Position numbers and translations under genes: made by a program. Positions 8,763-18,509 of a stretch of DNA of 64,000 bases are shown here, piece after piece. Origin of the DNA: Ginsengibacter hankyongi (lineage in GTDB: Bacteria; Bacteroidota; Bacteroidia; Chitinophagales; Chitinophagaceae); NCBI RefSeq assembly GCF_008710285.1, contig NZ_VYQF01000002.1:310001-374000 (forward strand), given 5' to 3'. Within the stretch, counting starts at the first letter, position 1; each line of letters starts with the position of its first letter. The notes below the pieces were generated by a model that was not told where the DNA came from, did no database searches, and worked only from the letters and a program-made list of their open reading frames with translations.

Positions 8763-9776
8763 ATGAGCACAGTTAAAGTTGCTATTAATGGTTTTGGCAG
8801 AATAGGCCGTCTTGTTTTCAGGCAAATTTATAATATGAAAGGAATAGATGTGGTGGCTATTAATGATTTAACGAGCCCGAAAGTATTGGCACATTTATTA
8901 AAGTACGACAGTGCACAGGGACGATTTGAGGGTGAGGTAAAAAGCACAGAGAACGCAATTATTGTTAACGGTGAGGAAGTAAAAATATACGCACAAAAAG
9001 ATCCTTCACAAATTCCATGGGGAGCCCACGACGTTGATGTTGTAATTGAAAGCACTGGATTTTTTACTGATAAAGACAAGGCTGAAGCCCATATTAAGGC
9101 AGGGGCAAAAAAAGTTGTCATCTCTGCACCAGCAACAGGTGATTTAAAAACAGTTGTCTTTAATGTAAACCACAGTATTCTTGATGGAACTGAAACTATT
9201 ATTTCATGTGCATCGTGCACTACTAATTGCCTTGCACCAATGGCAAAAGTGATGAACGATTCTTTTGGAATTAAAATCGGGTTTATGACTACCATACACG
9301 CATACACGAATGATCAAAACACATTGGATGCTCCACATCCAAAAGGGGATTTAAGAAGAGCAAGAGCTGCCGCTGCGAATATTGTTCCTAATAGTACCGG
9401 CGCTGCAAAAGCTATTGGCCTTGTTTTGCCAGAGCTTAAAGGTAAGCTGGATGGTGGTGCGCAAAGAGTTCCTGTAATTACTGGCTCATTAACAGAGTTA
9501 ACTACTGTTCTTAATAAAAAGACTTCAGTTGAAGAAGTGAATGCTGCCATGAAAGCTGCTTCTAACGAAAGCTTTGGATATAATACCGATGACATTGTTA
9601 GTTCAGACGTGATAGGCACTCATTACGGTTCTTTGTTCGATGCTACACAAACGAAGGTGATGACTGTTGGCGACGATCAATTGGTAAAAACCGTAAGCTG
9701 GTACGATAATGAAATGAGTTATGTATCTCAGTTAGTACGCACGGTAAATTATTTTGCAGGACTTATAAAGAAATAA
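8763..9776 (+). CDS. gap: Glyceraldehyde-3-phosphate dehydrogenase, type I
   Basis: A 337-residue glycolytic enzyme that oxidises glyceraldehyde-3-phosphate to 1,3-bisphosphoglycerate with NAD. The Rossmann motif INGFGRIGR is at residues 8-16. The catalytic cysteine (C152) lies in [12 protein letters not shown] and the partner histidine in [18 protein letters not shown] near the C-terminus is the NAD/subunit-contact motif. The length is standard. It has its own promoter and a strong terminator 34 bp downstream, so it is a single-gene unit. Confidence 0.97.
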   Translation: MSTVKVAINGFGRIGRLVFRQIYNMKGIDVVAINDLTSPKVLAHLLKYDSAQGRFEGEVKSTENAIIVNGEEVKIYAQKDPSQIPWGAHDVDVVIESTGFFTDKDKAEAHIKAGAKKVVISAPATGDLKTVVFNVNHSILDGTETIISCASCTTNCLAPMAKVMNDSFGIKIGFMTTIHAYTNDQNTLDAPHPKGDLRRARAAAANIVPNSTGAAKAIGLVLPELKGKLDGGAQRVPVITGSLTELTTVLNKKTSVEEVNAAMKAASNESFGYNTDDIVSSDVIGTHYGSLFDATQTKVMTVGDDQLVKTVSWYDNEMSYVSQLVRTVNYFAGLIKK

Positions 9777-9810
9777 TCTAAGGAAATTTTGTTTTCGATA
9801 TTTTTAATTG

Positions 9811-9838
9811 CCCCTCATAACAGAGGGGTTTTTTCTTA
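9811..9838 (+). terminator. Rho-independent terminator of gap
   Basis: CCCCTC-ATAACA-GAGGGG, a perfect 6-bp GC-rich stem with a 6-nt loop, followed by a run of T. Confidence 0.9.
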
Positions 9839-9865
9839 CCCGCGCAGGAGGGATCTTTAAGGTGC

Positions 9866-10660
9866 TCACTTTTTTTTCAAACCGGAAAGATAATTTTCGA
9901 GAGCGGAAACCATGCTTGGCATTTTGGGCTGTGGTGCAACTATATCAGGATTTAATCCTGCGGCTAAAACAGCTTTACGTGTGTTATCGCCAAAAGCACC
10001 AATTAAAGTTCCATTCTGCACAAACCTGGGGCAATTTTCTACGAAGCTTTTAACACCAAGAGGTGTAAAAAAGCAAATAATATCATAGTGCTTTTGTTCA
10101 ATAATATCTTTTACGTCATTTGAGATTATTTGATATAACACCGGGATAGCATACTCGCAGTTATTTGCTATAAGCCAGTTGGTAATTTCGCTATCGAATG
10201 ATTGAGAACAAGGATACAAAAACTTTTCAAGCTCCTTGTGCTTGTTAATAACATCGAAAAGGCTTTTATTAGTTCCATCGGCTCCGTAAAAAACCTTTCT
10301 TTTTCTATATAAAATAAATTTTTGCAGATACAGCGCCACAGCTTCCGTAATACAAAAATATTTTGTGTTTTGAGATATAGTTAATTTCAGCTCTTCACAT
10401 GTTCTGAAAAAGTGGTCAATTGCATTACGGCTCGTAAAGATTACCGCTGAATATGCAGCGATTTCAATTTTTTGTTTTCGGAACTCTTTTGCAGGAATTG
10501 GTTCTACTCTAATGAAGGGCTCAAATCGAAGATTTAAGTTGTACTTTCTTGCCATTTCAAAGTAAGGAGATTTTTCCCCTTCCGGCCTCGCCTGTGTTAT
10601 AAGAATATTTTCGATTTGTTTCAAAGTTTTGAGCTCTTGTAAATCAGTTTTCATATCCAT
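9866..10660 (-). CDS. Uroporphyrinogen-III synthase-like protein
   Basis: A product of about 264 residues with the two-lobed HemD-type layout. ILITQARPEGEKSPYFEMAR opens the first lobe. AVIFTSRNAIDHFF is the family motif for substrate-pocket residues, and the second lobe has ICFFTPLGVKSFVE and IGAFGDNTRKAV. HemD cyclises hydroxymethylbilane to uroporphyrinogen III. A second HemD lies inside the heme operon at 43 kb, so this copy may be redundant or specialised. A -7 box at 10682-10689 falls downstream of the in-frame ATG at 10705, so translation should start at 10660 (or 10654). It precedes DUF4271, an arrangement common in Bacteroidota. Confidence 0.75.
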   Translation of the reverse strand: MDMKTDLQELKTLKQIENILITQARPEGEKSPYFEMARKYNLNLRFEPFIRVEPIPAKEFRKQKIEIAAYSAVIFTSRNAIDHFFRTCEELKLTISQNTKYFCITEAVALYLQKFILYRKRKVFYGADGTNKSLFDVINKHKELEKFLYPCSQSFDSEITNWLIANNCEYAIPVLYQIISNDVKDIIEQKHYDIICFFTPLGVKSFVENCPRFVQNGTLIGAFGDNTRKAVLAAGLNPDIVAPQPKMPSMVSALENYLSGLKKK

Positions 10661-10681
10661 AGTAATCAAGCAGGTATAGCA

Positions 10682-10689
10682 CAAAGTTA
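10682..10689 (-). promoter_or_regulatory. -7 box (TAACTTTG) of the uroporphyrinogen-III synthase-like gene
   Basis: An exact TAnnTTTG on the minus strand, 21 nt before the ATG at 10660. Because it lies inside the longer reading frame, it argues against the start at 10705. Confidence 0.5.
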
Positions 10690-10736
10690 CATTTTTTTGT
10701 CGCAATACAATTTTATACTATTCTGAAATTCAACAT

Positions 10737-11741
10737 TTATATAAAGTAATCAACCACTAATTTATAAACGATAAGTAGAGGCAAAATTTCAACAGCCGTT
10801 ACATAAATAACAAAATGCAAAGGTTCTAGTGGAAATCGGTATTCCAAAACGCCATAGGTCTTTATATACCTCGATAAAAAAAACAGGCCCATCATCAACA
10901 GAGAGAAAGTAACGATATAGTTAGTCCAGGCTGCCATTGAAAACGCAAGAAGGATTGAAAAGGGAACCAGGATAATGCCAGTAATTTTATTAACAAGAAA
11001 TATTACAAAAATATAATTATCCGCTGCCTGCTGCATTCCGCTCATCCAACCCATAAACTTGAGAATACAATATTTTATAAAATAAAGGGCGCCTATGCCT
11101 GCAATACAAAAAGGCAATAACAATTTATTGTTTATTAGGCGCGGCGGGTGGTAGTGTTTAAAAAGTAACCATACATAAAATCCAACACTTATTGCAAAGA
11201 AAATATTAAGAATAAAAGAAGGAAGTTTCGCCTGCAAAAGCTGATCTGTAAGCTGGGTTTGCCTGATAGAAGTATTAAAAAATACCCGAAAGAGGTTATT
11301 AAAATAATTGTTGTAAAAAGTTTTAAATATTCCAAGAATCAAAATCACGAAACATAATGAATAAAATATAAATTCTTTACCAGTAATTTGCTTCCCTTCT
11401 GCACCAAAAAATATTGGCGGGTCTTTTACATTGATAAATTTACCTGATGCCAGCAATGAATCAACAAAAGAATGATACGATTTTATTATACGATGAGCCG
11501 TCGCTTTAATTGAATCGGCATTTAAGCGGGTTGTGTCTTTTAATAGAATAGCCGACGTATCTGGTGTTATCACCCGATGAATCACCACTTTAGGTGATTT
11601 GGTTTTTACTCCTGGCGAATCTTTTAATTTAATACCTAATGTGTCTGTTCTAACTTGTGTTAAGCTAGCGGATTGTTGCTGAGCATGCAGATAGGCGCAA
11701 AAAAAAGTAAGCAAAAAAGTAGTTATAAAGTACCGCGTCAT
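10737..11741 (-). CDS. DUF4271 domain-containing membrane protein
   Basis: A 334-residue protein starting MTRYFITTFLLTFFCAYLHA, a signal-like segment. A periplasmic Ser/Thr/Lys-rich region of about 100 residues follows, then about eight hydrophobic helices across the C-terminal two thirds (for example FIFYSLCFVILILGIF and PLHFVIYVTAVEILPLLIVY). This matches DUF4271, a Bacteroidota-specific membrane family of unknown function, usually next to a HemD-like gene as here. An upstream ATG at 11822 would overlap the BamA-like gene by 65 bp and lacks the signal at its N-terminus, so 11741 is preferred. Confidence 0.8.
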   Translation of the reverse strand: MTRYFITTFLLTFFCAYLHAQQQSASLTQVRTDTLGIKLKDSPGVKTKSPKVVIHRVITPDTSAILLKDTTRLNADSIKATAHRIIKSYHSFVDSLLASGKFINVKDPPIFFGAEGKQITGKEFIFYSLCFVILILGIFKTFYNNYFNNLFRVFFNTSIRQTQLTDQLLQAKLPSFILNIFFAISVGFYVWLLFKHYHPPRLINNKLLLPFCIAGIGALYFIKYCILKFMGWMSGMQQAADNYIFVIFLVNKITGIILVPFSILLAFSMAAWTNYIVTFSLLMMGLFFLSRYIKTYGVLEYRFPLEPLHFVIYVTAVEILPLLIVYKLVVDYFI

Positions 11742-11757
11742 TTTAATGTTTAATACC

Positions 11758-13578
11758 TCAAAAATAGTTGATATAGCCAAAATGTATTTTAGAAGCATTG
11801 CGAATATCAAATTTAATATCATTCCTTTTTCCTATCGCATAACTTAGGTTTAATAAACCAAATTTCGTCTCGAATGAAAGGCCCAGTCCTGCGCTTATAA
11901 AATTGTTGGAGTAATCGATACTATTAAATTTTGTTTGAGTAAAGCCTGTATCAGTAAAACCAAAGAAATTAGAATTAACCCCAACAAGATACCTGTATTC
12001 CGCTGTGAAAACAGCGTATTGATTTGCATAAATACTTTCTTCGTCAAAGCCGCGTAGCAATTTATAACCTCCTATTTGAAACAATTCGTTTTGGAAAGTT
12101 TGGGGACTTTGATACCATCCAATATTAGCCGCCATTTTTAATGTACTGCGTTTACCTAAGGGAGCGTAATGAGCTGCTGCTGCAACTAACCGTAACCGGT
12201 AGGATTTTAGTTTTACAGAATCGTACAATGAATTGTAATCAAATGCGGGATCCGATGGATCTTTCAGGTTTATAATATTATTGTTCTTTGAAATTTTTTT
12301 AATTCCGGCGGTGGCAGTTATTTCCAATTCGTTCCCGGTTCGTGGATTAAGCCTGTAATTTGTATTAACAAAATTGTAATTAATTCCAAAATTGCCGGAG
12401 CCTACGTCAATGTTAGGTGGCAGCCTTTTTGTAATTAAAATATTGTTGGTATCGATGCCGCCTGAAAGCAGGTAACTTCGCTCATTTTGATAAAAGATTT
12501 TTCCCGATTGATTGACCGATAAACTATATTGAATTCCTATAATACCATTCAACTGCAAATAAGACGAATCTCTCTTCAGCAAATCAAAATTAAAATCAAT
12601 TCCAAATAAAGAATTAAAAATATAAGGCTGGTTAAATCCTAAATTCAAACGGGGCGATTGTGGCTGCAGTTGTTGCCAGTTCACTAAGATATTTTCGCCC
12701 TGCCCCAGCGAATTTTTTAAGTTGAGATGCACATCGCCTGTTAATTGTGTTTTACCGGTTGTTGTATTGGCAGGTAAAAAACCCACGAGTACATTTATTT
12801 CGCTGCTTCGTTTTGGTTGCAAATACAAATTAAGTACAGAGCCGCTTCCCAACATAGTTACATCCCACGGCTGCACTTCCTGCAGGTATGGTAATTGCTT
12901 TAACCTGTTGCTTACTTTCTGTAATTTTTGATTACTATAAATACTTCCATTACTTATATCAAAATAATGCTGAAGAAATAAATTTTTAATTTTCGCTTTC
13001 CCATACACCCTGATGCTGTCAATATGATACAAAGGGCCTTTTTTTACATCAAGGGTTCCTTTAATTTTGTTATTTGTTATTTCAACGTTATTTAACGACA
13101 CTTCTGCGAAAGGATAGCCGTTATTTTCATAATAGTTTAAAATCTTTTCTTCTTGTTGCTGCCAACGCACAAAATCAATAGTTTTATTTTTAAATTGCTT
13201 TTCATTCCAGCCGGTAGACTCAAGTAATTTTTCATCAACACTATCGGTATTTATTTCGACCCATTTGTATTGGTCTCCCAAATATAGATTTATAGTTGCA
13301 TGGGTTGAATCATAAATCACTGAATCAATTGAAGCAGCAGGGAACCCTTTGGATACAAGAGTTGCGGCTAATGTATTTAAATAAACAGTTGCAAATTCTT
13401 TTCCATCGAAAGATGTTTTAAGGCCAAGTTGCTGTAAGTTATACGAAGTATCTTTGCCGGATAGCAGGTAGTTTACAATATATTTTTTCTGGGCGAAAAT
13501 ATTTGAAACAAATAATAATATCAATGTTGCAATAATAAACAAAACACGGCTGAAATATTTTATTGTTGCTGCTTTCAT
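11758..13578 (-). CDS. BamA/TamA-type outer-membrane protein with POTRA region
   Basis: A product of about 606 residues. The N-terminus MKAATIKYFSRVLFIIATLI ending at AQ is a signal peptide. Residues 30-230 look like POTRA domains (GNPFAEV-type text in NNGYPFAEVSLNNVEI; GPLYHIDSIRVYGKAKI). The rest is a surface-antigen beta-barrel with YKLLRGFDEESIYANQYAVF, equivalent to the conserved R-G-F/Y loop motif of the Omp85 family, and it ends on Phe (GYINYF). Such proteins insert or translocate proteins at the outer membrane; the client is unknown. The ATG at 13587 lies one base from the -7 box, so the ATG at 13578 is more likely. Confidence 0.85.
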   Translation of the reverse strand: MKAATIKYFSRVLFIIATLILLFVSNIFAQKKYIVNYLLSGKDTSYNLQQLGLKTSFDGKEFATVYLNTLAATLVSKGFPAASIDSVIYDSTHATINLYLGDQYKWVEINTDSVDEKLLESTGWNEKQFKNKTIDFVRWQQQEEKILNYYENNGYPFAEVSLNNVEITNNKIKGTLDVKKGPLYHIDSIRVYGKAKIKNLFLQHYFDISNGSIYSNQKLQKVSNRLKQLPYLQEVQPWDVTMLGSGSVLNLYLQPKRSSEINVLVGFLPANTTTGKTQLTGDVHLNLKNSLGQGENILVNWQQLQPQSPRLNLGFNQPYIFNSLFGIDFNFDLLKRDSSYLQLNGIIGIQYSLSVNQSGKIFYQNERSYLLSGGIDTNNILITKRLPPNIDVGSGNFGINYNFVNTNYRLNPRTGNELEITATAGIKKISKNNNIINLKDPSDPAFDYNSLYDSVKLKSYRLRLVAAAAHYAPLGKRSTLKMAANIGWYQSPQTFQNELFQIGGYKLLRGFDEESIYANQYAVFTAEYRYLVGVNSNFFGFTDTGFTQTKFNSIDYSNNFISAGLGLSFETKFGLLNLSYAIGKRNDIKFDIRNASKIHFGYINYF

Positions 13579-13588
13579 GTTAATCATT

Positions 13589-13596
13589 CAAATCTA
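13589..13596 (-). promoter_or_regulatory. -7 box (TAGATTTG) of the BamA-like gene
   Basis: An exact TAnnTTTG on the minus strand, 10 nt before the ATG at 13578, suggesting an almost leaderless mRNA. Confidence 0.5.
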
Positions 13597-13652
13597 AAAT
13601 GAAATATTTGAAAACAATGCCCGAATAAAGTAAAGGCAGTAAAACAAAAAAA

Positions 13653-14798
13653 TTGGCAGGTATTTATATTCATATTCCGTTTTGCAAACAGGCATGTTAT
13701 TATTGCAATTTTCATTTCTCTACTTCATTGGATTTAAAAGATGAGATGATAGCTGCTTTAATTAAAGAAATTAAACTTTCGTCTCTTTATTTACTAAACG
13801 ATAAAAGTGAAACAGAAATTATAGAAACTGTATATTTTGGCGGAGGAACACCAAGCCTGCTTAATAATGATGATATAAAAAATTTATTGGATGCTGTAAG
13901 AAATAATTATACAAAAAGTAAGGATGCTGAAATTACTATTGAAGCCAATCCGGATGATATAAATAAAGAAAAATTATCAACCTGGAAAGACGCAGGTATT
14001 AACAGGTTGAGCATCGGTATTCAGTCTTTCAAACAACAGGATTTGCAATGGATGAACAGGGCACATAATACAACACAGGCATTTGAAAGTATTGTATTGG
14101 CAAAAGATGCAGGTTTCAATAATTTTTCTGTTGATCTTATTTATGGAACTCCGGGCCTGACAGATGAAGAATGGAAAATGAATGTTGAACAGGTTATAAA
14201 CTCGGGCTCTCCCCATATTGCCTGTTATGCATTAACTGTTGAGCCAAAAACGGCCTTACAAAAAATGATCGCTTTAAAAAAGAAAGTTGATATTGATACA
14301 GATCAACAGGCCAACCAATTTTTGCTTCTTATGAAATGGCTGAAAGAAGCTGGCTACGAGCATTATGAAATTTCCAATTTTGCAAAACCGGGTTACCGCA
14401 GCAGGCATAACAGCAGCTATTGGCAAGGCAAAAAATACATTGGCATTGGTCCTTCGGCTCATTCTTATGATGGAAAAAGCAGAAGGTGGAATATAGCGAA
14501 CAATCCTTCCTATATTAAATCAATAAAAAATAACATTATTCCTTTTGAAGAAGAAAAGCTTACTAACGTTGAGAGGTTAAACGAATATATTATGACTTCT
14601 TTACGAACTATTGAAGGACTTGATTTGAAAACAATAGAACATAATTTTTCGGCAGAAGAGAGAAAAAGAATAGAAAATGCTGTTATTGATTACATCAATA
14701 AAAAGATGATCATTTATAAAAATGAATGTCTCATCTTAAGTAATGAAGGAAAATTATTTGCCGATAGAATAGCGTCGCAATTGTTCTTTACTACTTAA
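13653..14798 (+). CDS. hemW: Radical SAM heme chaperone HemW
   Basis: A 381-residue radical SAM protein starting at TTG (AGIYIHIPFCKQACYYCNF). The C-x3-C-x2-C motif binds the [4Fe-4S] cluster. The residues after it (CNF rather than CGC), the very short N-terminus and the overall length fit HemW rather than the oxygen-independent coproporphyrinogen oxidase HemN. HemW binds heme and inserts it into respiratory proteins. VYFGGGTPSLL, EANPDD, RLSIGIQSF and YEISNFAKPG are conserved family motifs. The gene diverges from the BamA-like gene and converges on gpsA. Confidence 0.9.
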   Translation: MAGIYIHIPFCKQACYYCNFHFSTSLDLKDEMIAALIKEIKLSSLYLLNDKSETEIIETVYFGGGTPSLLNNDDIKNLLDAVRNNYTKSKDAEITIEANPDDINKEKLSTWKDAGINRLSIGIQSFKQQDLQWMNRAHNTTQAFESIVLAKDAGFNNFSVDLIYGTPGLTDEEWKMNVEQVINSGSPHIACYALTVEPKTALQKMIALKKKVDIDTDQQANQFLLLMKWLKEAGYEHYEISNFAKPGYRSRHNSSYWQGKKYIGIGPSAHSYDGKSRRWNIANNPSYIKSIKNNIIPFEEEKLTNVERLNEYIMTSLRTIEGLDLKTIEHNFSAEERKRIENAVIDYINKKMIIYKNECLILSNEGKLFADRIASQLFFTT

Positions 14799-14801
14799 TT
14801 T

Positions 14802-15845
14802 TCATACTAAATTTTTCTCAATTTCCCGGAAACCATCCTCCGGTGAAAGATGCTCCCACAAAATTTTATAGATCGTTTCAGCTATAGGTATTTCTGCAAG
14901 AATTTTTTTATTAATTATGTGAATACACTTGCTGGCATTATATCCCTCTGCAACCATATTCATTTCAAGCTGTGCAGATTTTACAGAATATCCTTTACCA
15001 ATCATATTTCCAAATGTACGGTTGCGGCTGTATAAAGAATAACAGGTTACCAAAAGATCGCCCAAATAAACAGAGGCAGCATAATTAGTGATATGTTTTT
15101 CATTTCGAATAGGCATAAACGTATGGTCAATGCTTCCCACTTCTATATTTTGAATTCCGGCTTTTCTTAAAAAACCCGCCATCTCATCTGCGCTGTTGGC
15201 TATAAGCACACTCAAAAAATTATCGCCATATTCAAGGCCGTGAGCTATCCCGGCTCCAAGAGCATAAATATTTTTTAATATCGCGGCATACTGCACACCA
15301 TATATGTCATCATTGGTAATTATGTTGATGTATTCATTTTTAAAAAAAGAAGCTATTAATTCTGTAGTTGCTATATCAATTCCAGAAAAAGTGAGGTAAG
15401 ATAATTTCTCGGCAGCAACTTCTTCCGCATGGCACGGCCCAAGTATTGTAAAATAATTGGTGAGTTCAACCGCATATTCATTTTTAAGATAGTCATTCAG
15501 CAATAAATTTTGTTCGGGTAATATTCCCTTTATGGCAGAGACAATTTTTTTATTTTGAAAAATATTTTTTGGTAAACCGCCAAGTATATTCAAAGCATAG
15601 GCAGACGGGACGACTACAATTATGCAATCAGAATTAGTTATTACTTCTTCAACATTTGTTGTTAAATGCAACAGGCTTGTATCAAAATAAGCAGAGCTTA
15701 AATACTGGAGATTATGGTGCCGTTTTTTAAAATGAACAATACTTGTTTCATTCCTGATCCACCAATTAATTGAATTAACATTATCGGTTAAAATTTTTGC
15801 CAATGCAGTGCCCCAGCTTCCACTTCCTATAATTCCAAATTTCAT
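14802..15845 (-). CDS. gpsA: NAD(P)H-dependent glycerol-3-phosphate dehydrogenase
   Basis: A 347-residue cytoplasmic enzyme that reduces dihydroxyacetone phosphate to sn-glycerol-3-phosphate for phospholipid synthesis. The N-terminal Rossmann motif is GIIGSGSWGTALAKIL. ILGPCHAEEVAAEK and the catalytic-lysine segment YAAILKNIYALGAGIAHGL match the family (GPSxAxE, LKNxxAIAxGxxxGL). The ATG overlaps the stop of rnc by 4 bp (ATGA), so the two are translationally coupled. The pairing with rnc, fabF and acpP on the same strand groups lipid-synthesis genes. Confidence 0.95.
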   Translation of the reverse strand: MKFGIIGSGSWGTALAKILTDNVNSINWWIRNETSIVHFKKRHHNLQYLSSAYFDTSLLHLTTNVEEVITNSDCIIVVVPSAYALNILGGLPKNIFQNKKIVSAIKGILPEQNLLLNDYLKNEYAVELTNYFTILGPCHAEEVAAEKLSYLTFSGIDIATTELIASFFKNEYINIITNDDIYGVQYAAILKNIYALGAGIAHGLEYGDNFLSVLIANSADEMAGFLRKAGIQNIEVGSIDHTFMPIRNEKHITNYAASVYLGDLLVTCYSLYSRNRTFGNMIGKGYSVKSAQLEMNMVAEGYNASKCIHIINKKILAEIPIAETIYKILWEHLSPEDGFREIEKNLV

Positions 15846-16552
15846 AATAGTCCTAATTTTTCTACTGCAATTTGTGCAGCTACCTGGCTTGCATCTTTTT
15901 TATTATATGCTTTTGCTTCGGCAATTACCACTCCATCAACTTTTGCACCAATAGTAAAAAGCCTTCTTCCATTTTCTATTTTTTCATCCAACGTTTCAAA
16001 CTCAAGGTTCTTACCATTCTTATTGGCCCAGCCATATAATTTATTTTTTTGATTGATATCAAGATTCTCAAGATCCTGCATAAACAGATGCGGACTTATG
16101 ATATGCTGATTTACCCACTCACGTGTTTTCTTATAACCTTTATCCAAATAAACGGCGCCAACCAGGGCTTCCAGAGTGTTACCAAATATTTGGGATATTT
16201 TTAAAGAATTATCAAAACGATTGTAAAAAGTAATTTTTTTCAATCCAATTTTTAGGGCAATTTCATTTAACTGATTGCGGTTAACCATTTTACTTCTCAT
16301 CTCGGTTAAAAAACCTTCATCTTTATAAGGATAACGCATAAAAAGATAATGCGCAACCAATGAACTGAGTACTGCATCGCCTAAAAATTCAAGTCGCTCG
16401 TTGTTTTCATCGGCCCCTTCTCTTATGGAACGATGGCTGAGAGCCGTTTTATATAAATTTAATTTCCCGGGATTCAAGCCAAGAACATTGCGGAGTTGCC
16501 TTCTCAAATCTTTATCTGCCTTTGAAGAAAAAATATTTCTGAAAAAATGCAC
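15842..16552 (-). CDS. rnc: Ribonuclease III
   Basis: A 236-residue double-stranded RNA endonuclease that processes rRNA precursors and structured RNAs. The nuclease domain carries the signature NERLEFLGDAVLSS, containing metal-binding Glu and Asp residues, and a second acidic site in FGNTLEALVGAVYLD. The C-terminal 70 residues form the dsRNA-binding domain, ending KKDASQVAAQIAVEKL. The length is typical. It is followed by gpsA with a 4-bp overlap and lies about 165 bp downstream of fabF, behind a terminator. Confidence 0.96.
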   Translation of the reverse strand: MHFFRNIFSSKADKDLRRQLRNVLGLNPGKLNLYKTALSHRSIREGADENNERLEFLGDAVLSSLVAHYLFMRYPYKDEGFLTEMRSKMVNRNQLNEIALKIGLKKITFYNRFDNSLKISQIFGNTLEALVGAVYLDKGYKKTREWVNQHIISPHLFMQDLENLDINQKNKLYGWANKNGKNLEFETLDEKIENGRRLFTIGAKVDGVVIAEAKAYNKKDASQVAAQIAVEKLGLL

Positions 16553-16700
16553 AATCGAAATTTAAATAAATTATTCCTAAGGTAAAGAAAATTAATTTTA
16601 TTATTTTCTATGGGAGGCGTTAAAGAAACTTGTATTATTCTAAAAAATTACCGGGGAATTGCTACTTTAAAATCAAATTAATAAAAATGATTCCTTGAAA

Positions 16701-16727
16701 CAAAAGAAGCCATATATTCTATGGCTT
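16701..16727 (-). terminator. Terminator overlapping the fabF 3' end
   Basis: A perfect 8-bp stem AAGCCATA/TATGGCTT with a 5-nt loop. The minus-strand continuation CTTTTGTTTC is T-rich. The fabF TAG codon lies inside the hairpin. Confidence 0.7.
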
Positions 16728-17972
16728 ATATTTCTTTACAATTACAGAAGCATTGTGGCCACCGAATCCGAACGTATTACTTAATGCAGCATTTACAACT
16801 TTTTCCTGAGCTTTATTAAAAGTAAAATTTAATCGTGGATCGAGTTCAGGATCATCAGTAAAATGATTGATTGTAGGGGGGATAATATTTTTTGTTACTG
16901 CGAGTATACAAGCTAAGGCTTCTATTACCCCGGCTGCACCAAGGCAATGGCCGGTCATTGACTTTGTAGAGCTGATATTTAAATCATACGCTTTGTCGCC
17001 AAAAACACTTAGGATTGCTTTAGTTTCGGCTATATCTCCCAAAGGAGTTGAAGTTCCATGAACATTTATATAATCAATATCTTCAGGCCTCATGCCGGCA
17101 TCTCTTAAAGCAACGGTCATTACATTTTTTGCCCCGAGCCCGTCGGGATGTGGCGCTGTAATGTGGTATGCATCTGCTGTTGCACCACCGCCAGCTATTT
17201 CACAGTAAATTTTTGCTCCCCTGGCTTTTGCATGTTCCAGTTCTTCCAAAACAAGAACACCTGCGCCTTCTCCCATAACAAATCCATCACGGTCTTTATC
17301 AAAAGGCCGCGATGCGGTTTTTGGATCGTCATTTCTTTCGCTGAGGGCTTTCATAGCATTGAAACCGCCAACACCCGCTTCGCAAATAACGGCTTCACTT
17401 CCCCCGGAGAGTATGATATCGGCCTTGCCTAAACGAATATTGTCATAAGCATCGATAATAGCATTGGTGCTGCTTGCACATGCACTTACCACAGCAAAAT
17501 TTGGACCCCGGAAACCATACCTCATCGAGATCTGCCCGGCGCCTATATCCAAAATCATTTTGGGAATGAAGAATGGATTAAAGCGTGGAGTACCATCACC
17601 TCTCGCGAATTCCATAACATCGTCCTGGAAAGTTGTAATGCCGCCAATACCGCTGGCGAAAATTACACCTACCCGGTCCTGGTCAACGTTATCTTTGCTT
17701 ATACCTGCATCCTTTACCGCTTCATCGCTGGCAACAAGCGCAAATTGGGCAAACCTGTCAAGTTTACGAGCTTCCTTTCTGTCGAAGTAATTGGTAGGTT
17801 CAAAATCTTTAACCTCGCAGGCAAACCTGGTCTTAAATTTCGCAATATCGAACTGCTGAATAATATCAGCACCAGATACGCCTTTAACTAAACCTTCCCA
17901 GTATTCCGGAACAGATTTACCTAAAGGCGTTATGGCTCCTAATCCCGTTACGACTACTCTTTTTAATTCCAT
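16719..17972 (-). CDS. fabF: 3-oxoacyl-[acyl-carrier-protein] synthase II
   Basis: A 417-residue condensing enzyme of fatty-acid elongation (malonyl-ACP plus acyl-ACP). The active-site cysteine is C165 in VVSACASSTNAI. The two catalytic histidines are in NVHGTSTPLGD and SMTGHCLGAAG, completing the Cys-His-His triad, and FGFGGHNAS near the end is the family glycine loop. It is encoded 29 bp downstream of acpP, its carrier substrate, forming the usual acpP-fabF unit. The stop codon is embedded in a terminator hairpin. Confidence 0.97.
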   Translation of the reverse strand: MELKRVVVTGLGAITPLGKSVPEYWEGLVKGVSGADIIQQFDIAKFKTRFACEVKDFEPTNYFDRKEARKLDRFAQFALVASDEAVKDAGISKDNVDQDRVGVIFASGIGGITTFQDDVMEFARGDGTPRFNPFFIPKMILDIGAGQISMRYGFRGPNFAVVSACASSTNAIIDAYDNIRLGKADIILSGGSEAVICEAGVGGFNAMKALSERNDDPKTASRPFDKDRDGFVMGEGAGVLVLEELEHAKARGAKIYCEIAGGGATADAYHITAPHPDGLGAKNVMTVALRDAGMRPEDIDYINVHGTSTPLGDIAETKAILSVFGDKAYDLNISSTKSMTGHCLGAAGVIEALACILAVTKNIIPPTINHFTDDPELDPRLNFTFNKAQEKVVNAALSNTFGFGGHNASVIVKKYKP

Positions 17973-18001
17973 AAGTTTGCCTGCAATGTTAAATACGATG
18001 A

Positions 18002-18238
18002 TTACTTAGCATGCTCTTCAAGGTATGCTACAGCCTGGCCAACCGTAGTAATGGTTTCAGCCTGCTCATCAGGAATAGAAATATTAAATTCTTTTTCAAA
18101 TTCCATGATTAATTCAACGGTGTCTAAACTATCGGCACCTAAATCGTTAGTAAAAGAAGCTTCCGGTGTAACCTCAGCTTCATCAACTCCTAATTTGTCA
18201 ACAATGATTTTTTTAACTCTTGTTGCAATGTCTTGCAT
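18002..18238 (-). CDS. acpP: Acyl carrier protein
   Basis: A 78-residue acidic carrier protein. The phosphopantetheine attachment serine is S37 in [17 protein letters not shown], an exact match to the family signature. It shuttles acyl intermediates through fatty-acid synthesis in the cytoplasm. It is first in the acpP-fabF unit, with a TATTTTTG -7 box at 18266-18273. Confidence 0.98.
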   Translation of the reverse strand: MQDIATRVKKIIVDKLGVDEAEVTPEASFTNDLGADSLDTVELIMEFEKEFNISIPDEQAETITTVGQAVAYLEEHAK

Positions 18239-18265
18239 GATTGTAAAATTTAGTTAATACGGCTA

Positions 18266-18273
18266 CAAAAATA
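18266..18273 (-). promoter_or_regulatory. -7 box (TATTTTTG) of acpP-fabF
   Basis: An exact TAnnTTTG on the minus strand, 27 nt before the acpP ATG. Confidence 0.5.
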
Positions 18274-18509
18274 TACTTTTTGTGATAAAAAAAAATAATA
18301 AGTAATCACACCCAGTTTGAACTAAAATCTGACCTGCATACCTTCGGAATCAAATTTCAGAATGTAATTCAGGAATAAAAAATTCATTTTGTTATTAGGT
18401 ATTTTAGTCGTTAATAATAAGGGCCGGATCTTTTGTTCATCGCTCATAATTTCAAAAAAATAGTATATTGTATTTTTATTGAACGGTTGTAATCCCCTTT
18501 GTGTTACTT

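Noticed and set aside
13653-14798. Oxygen-independent coproporphyrinogen oxidase HemN
   Set aside because: Lacks the long N-terminal part and the Cys-Gly-Cys after the cluster motif; fits HemW better.
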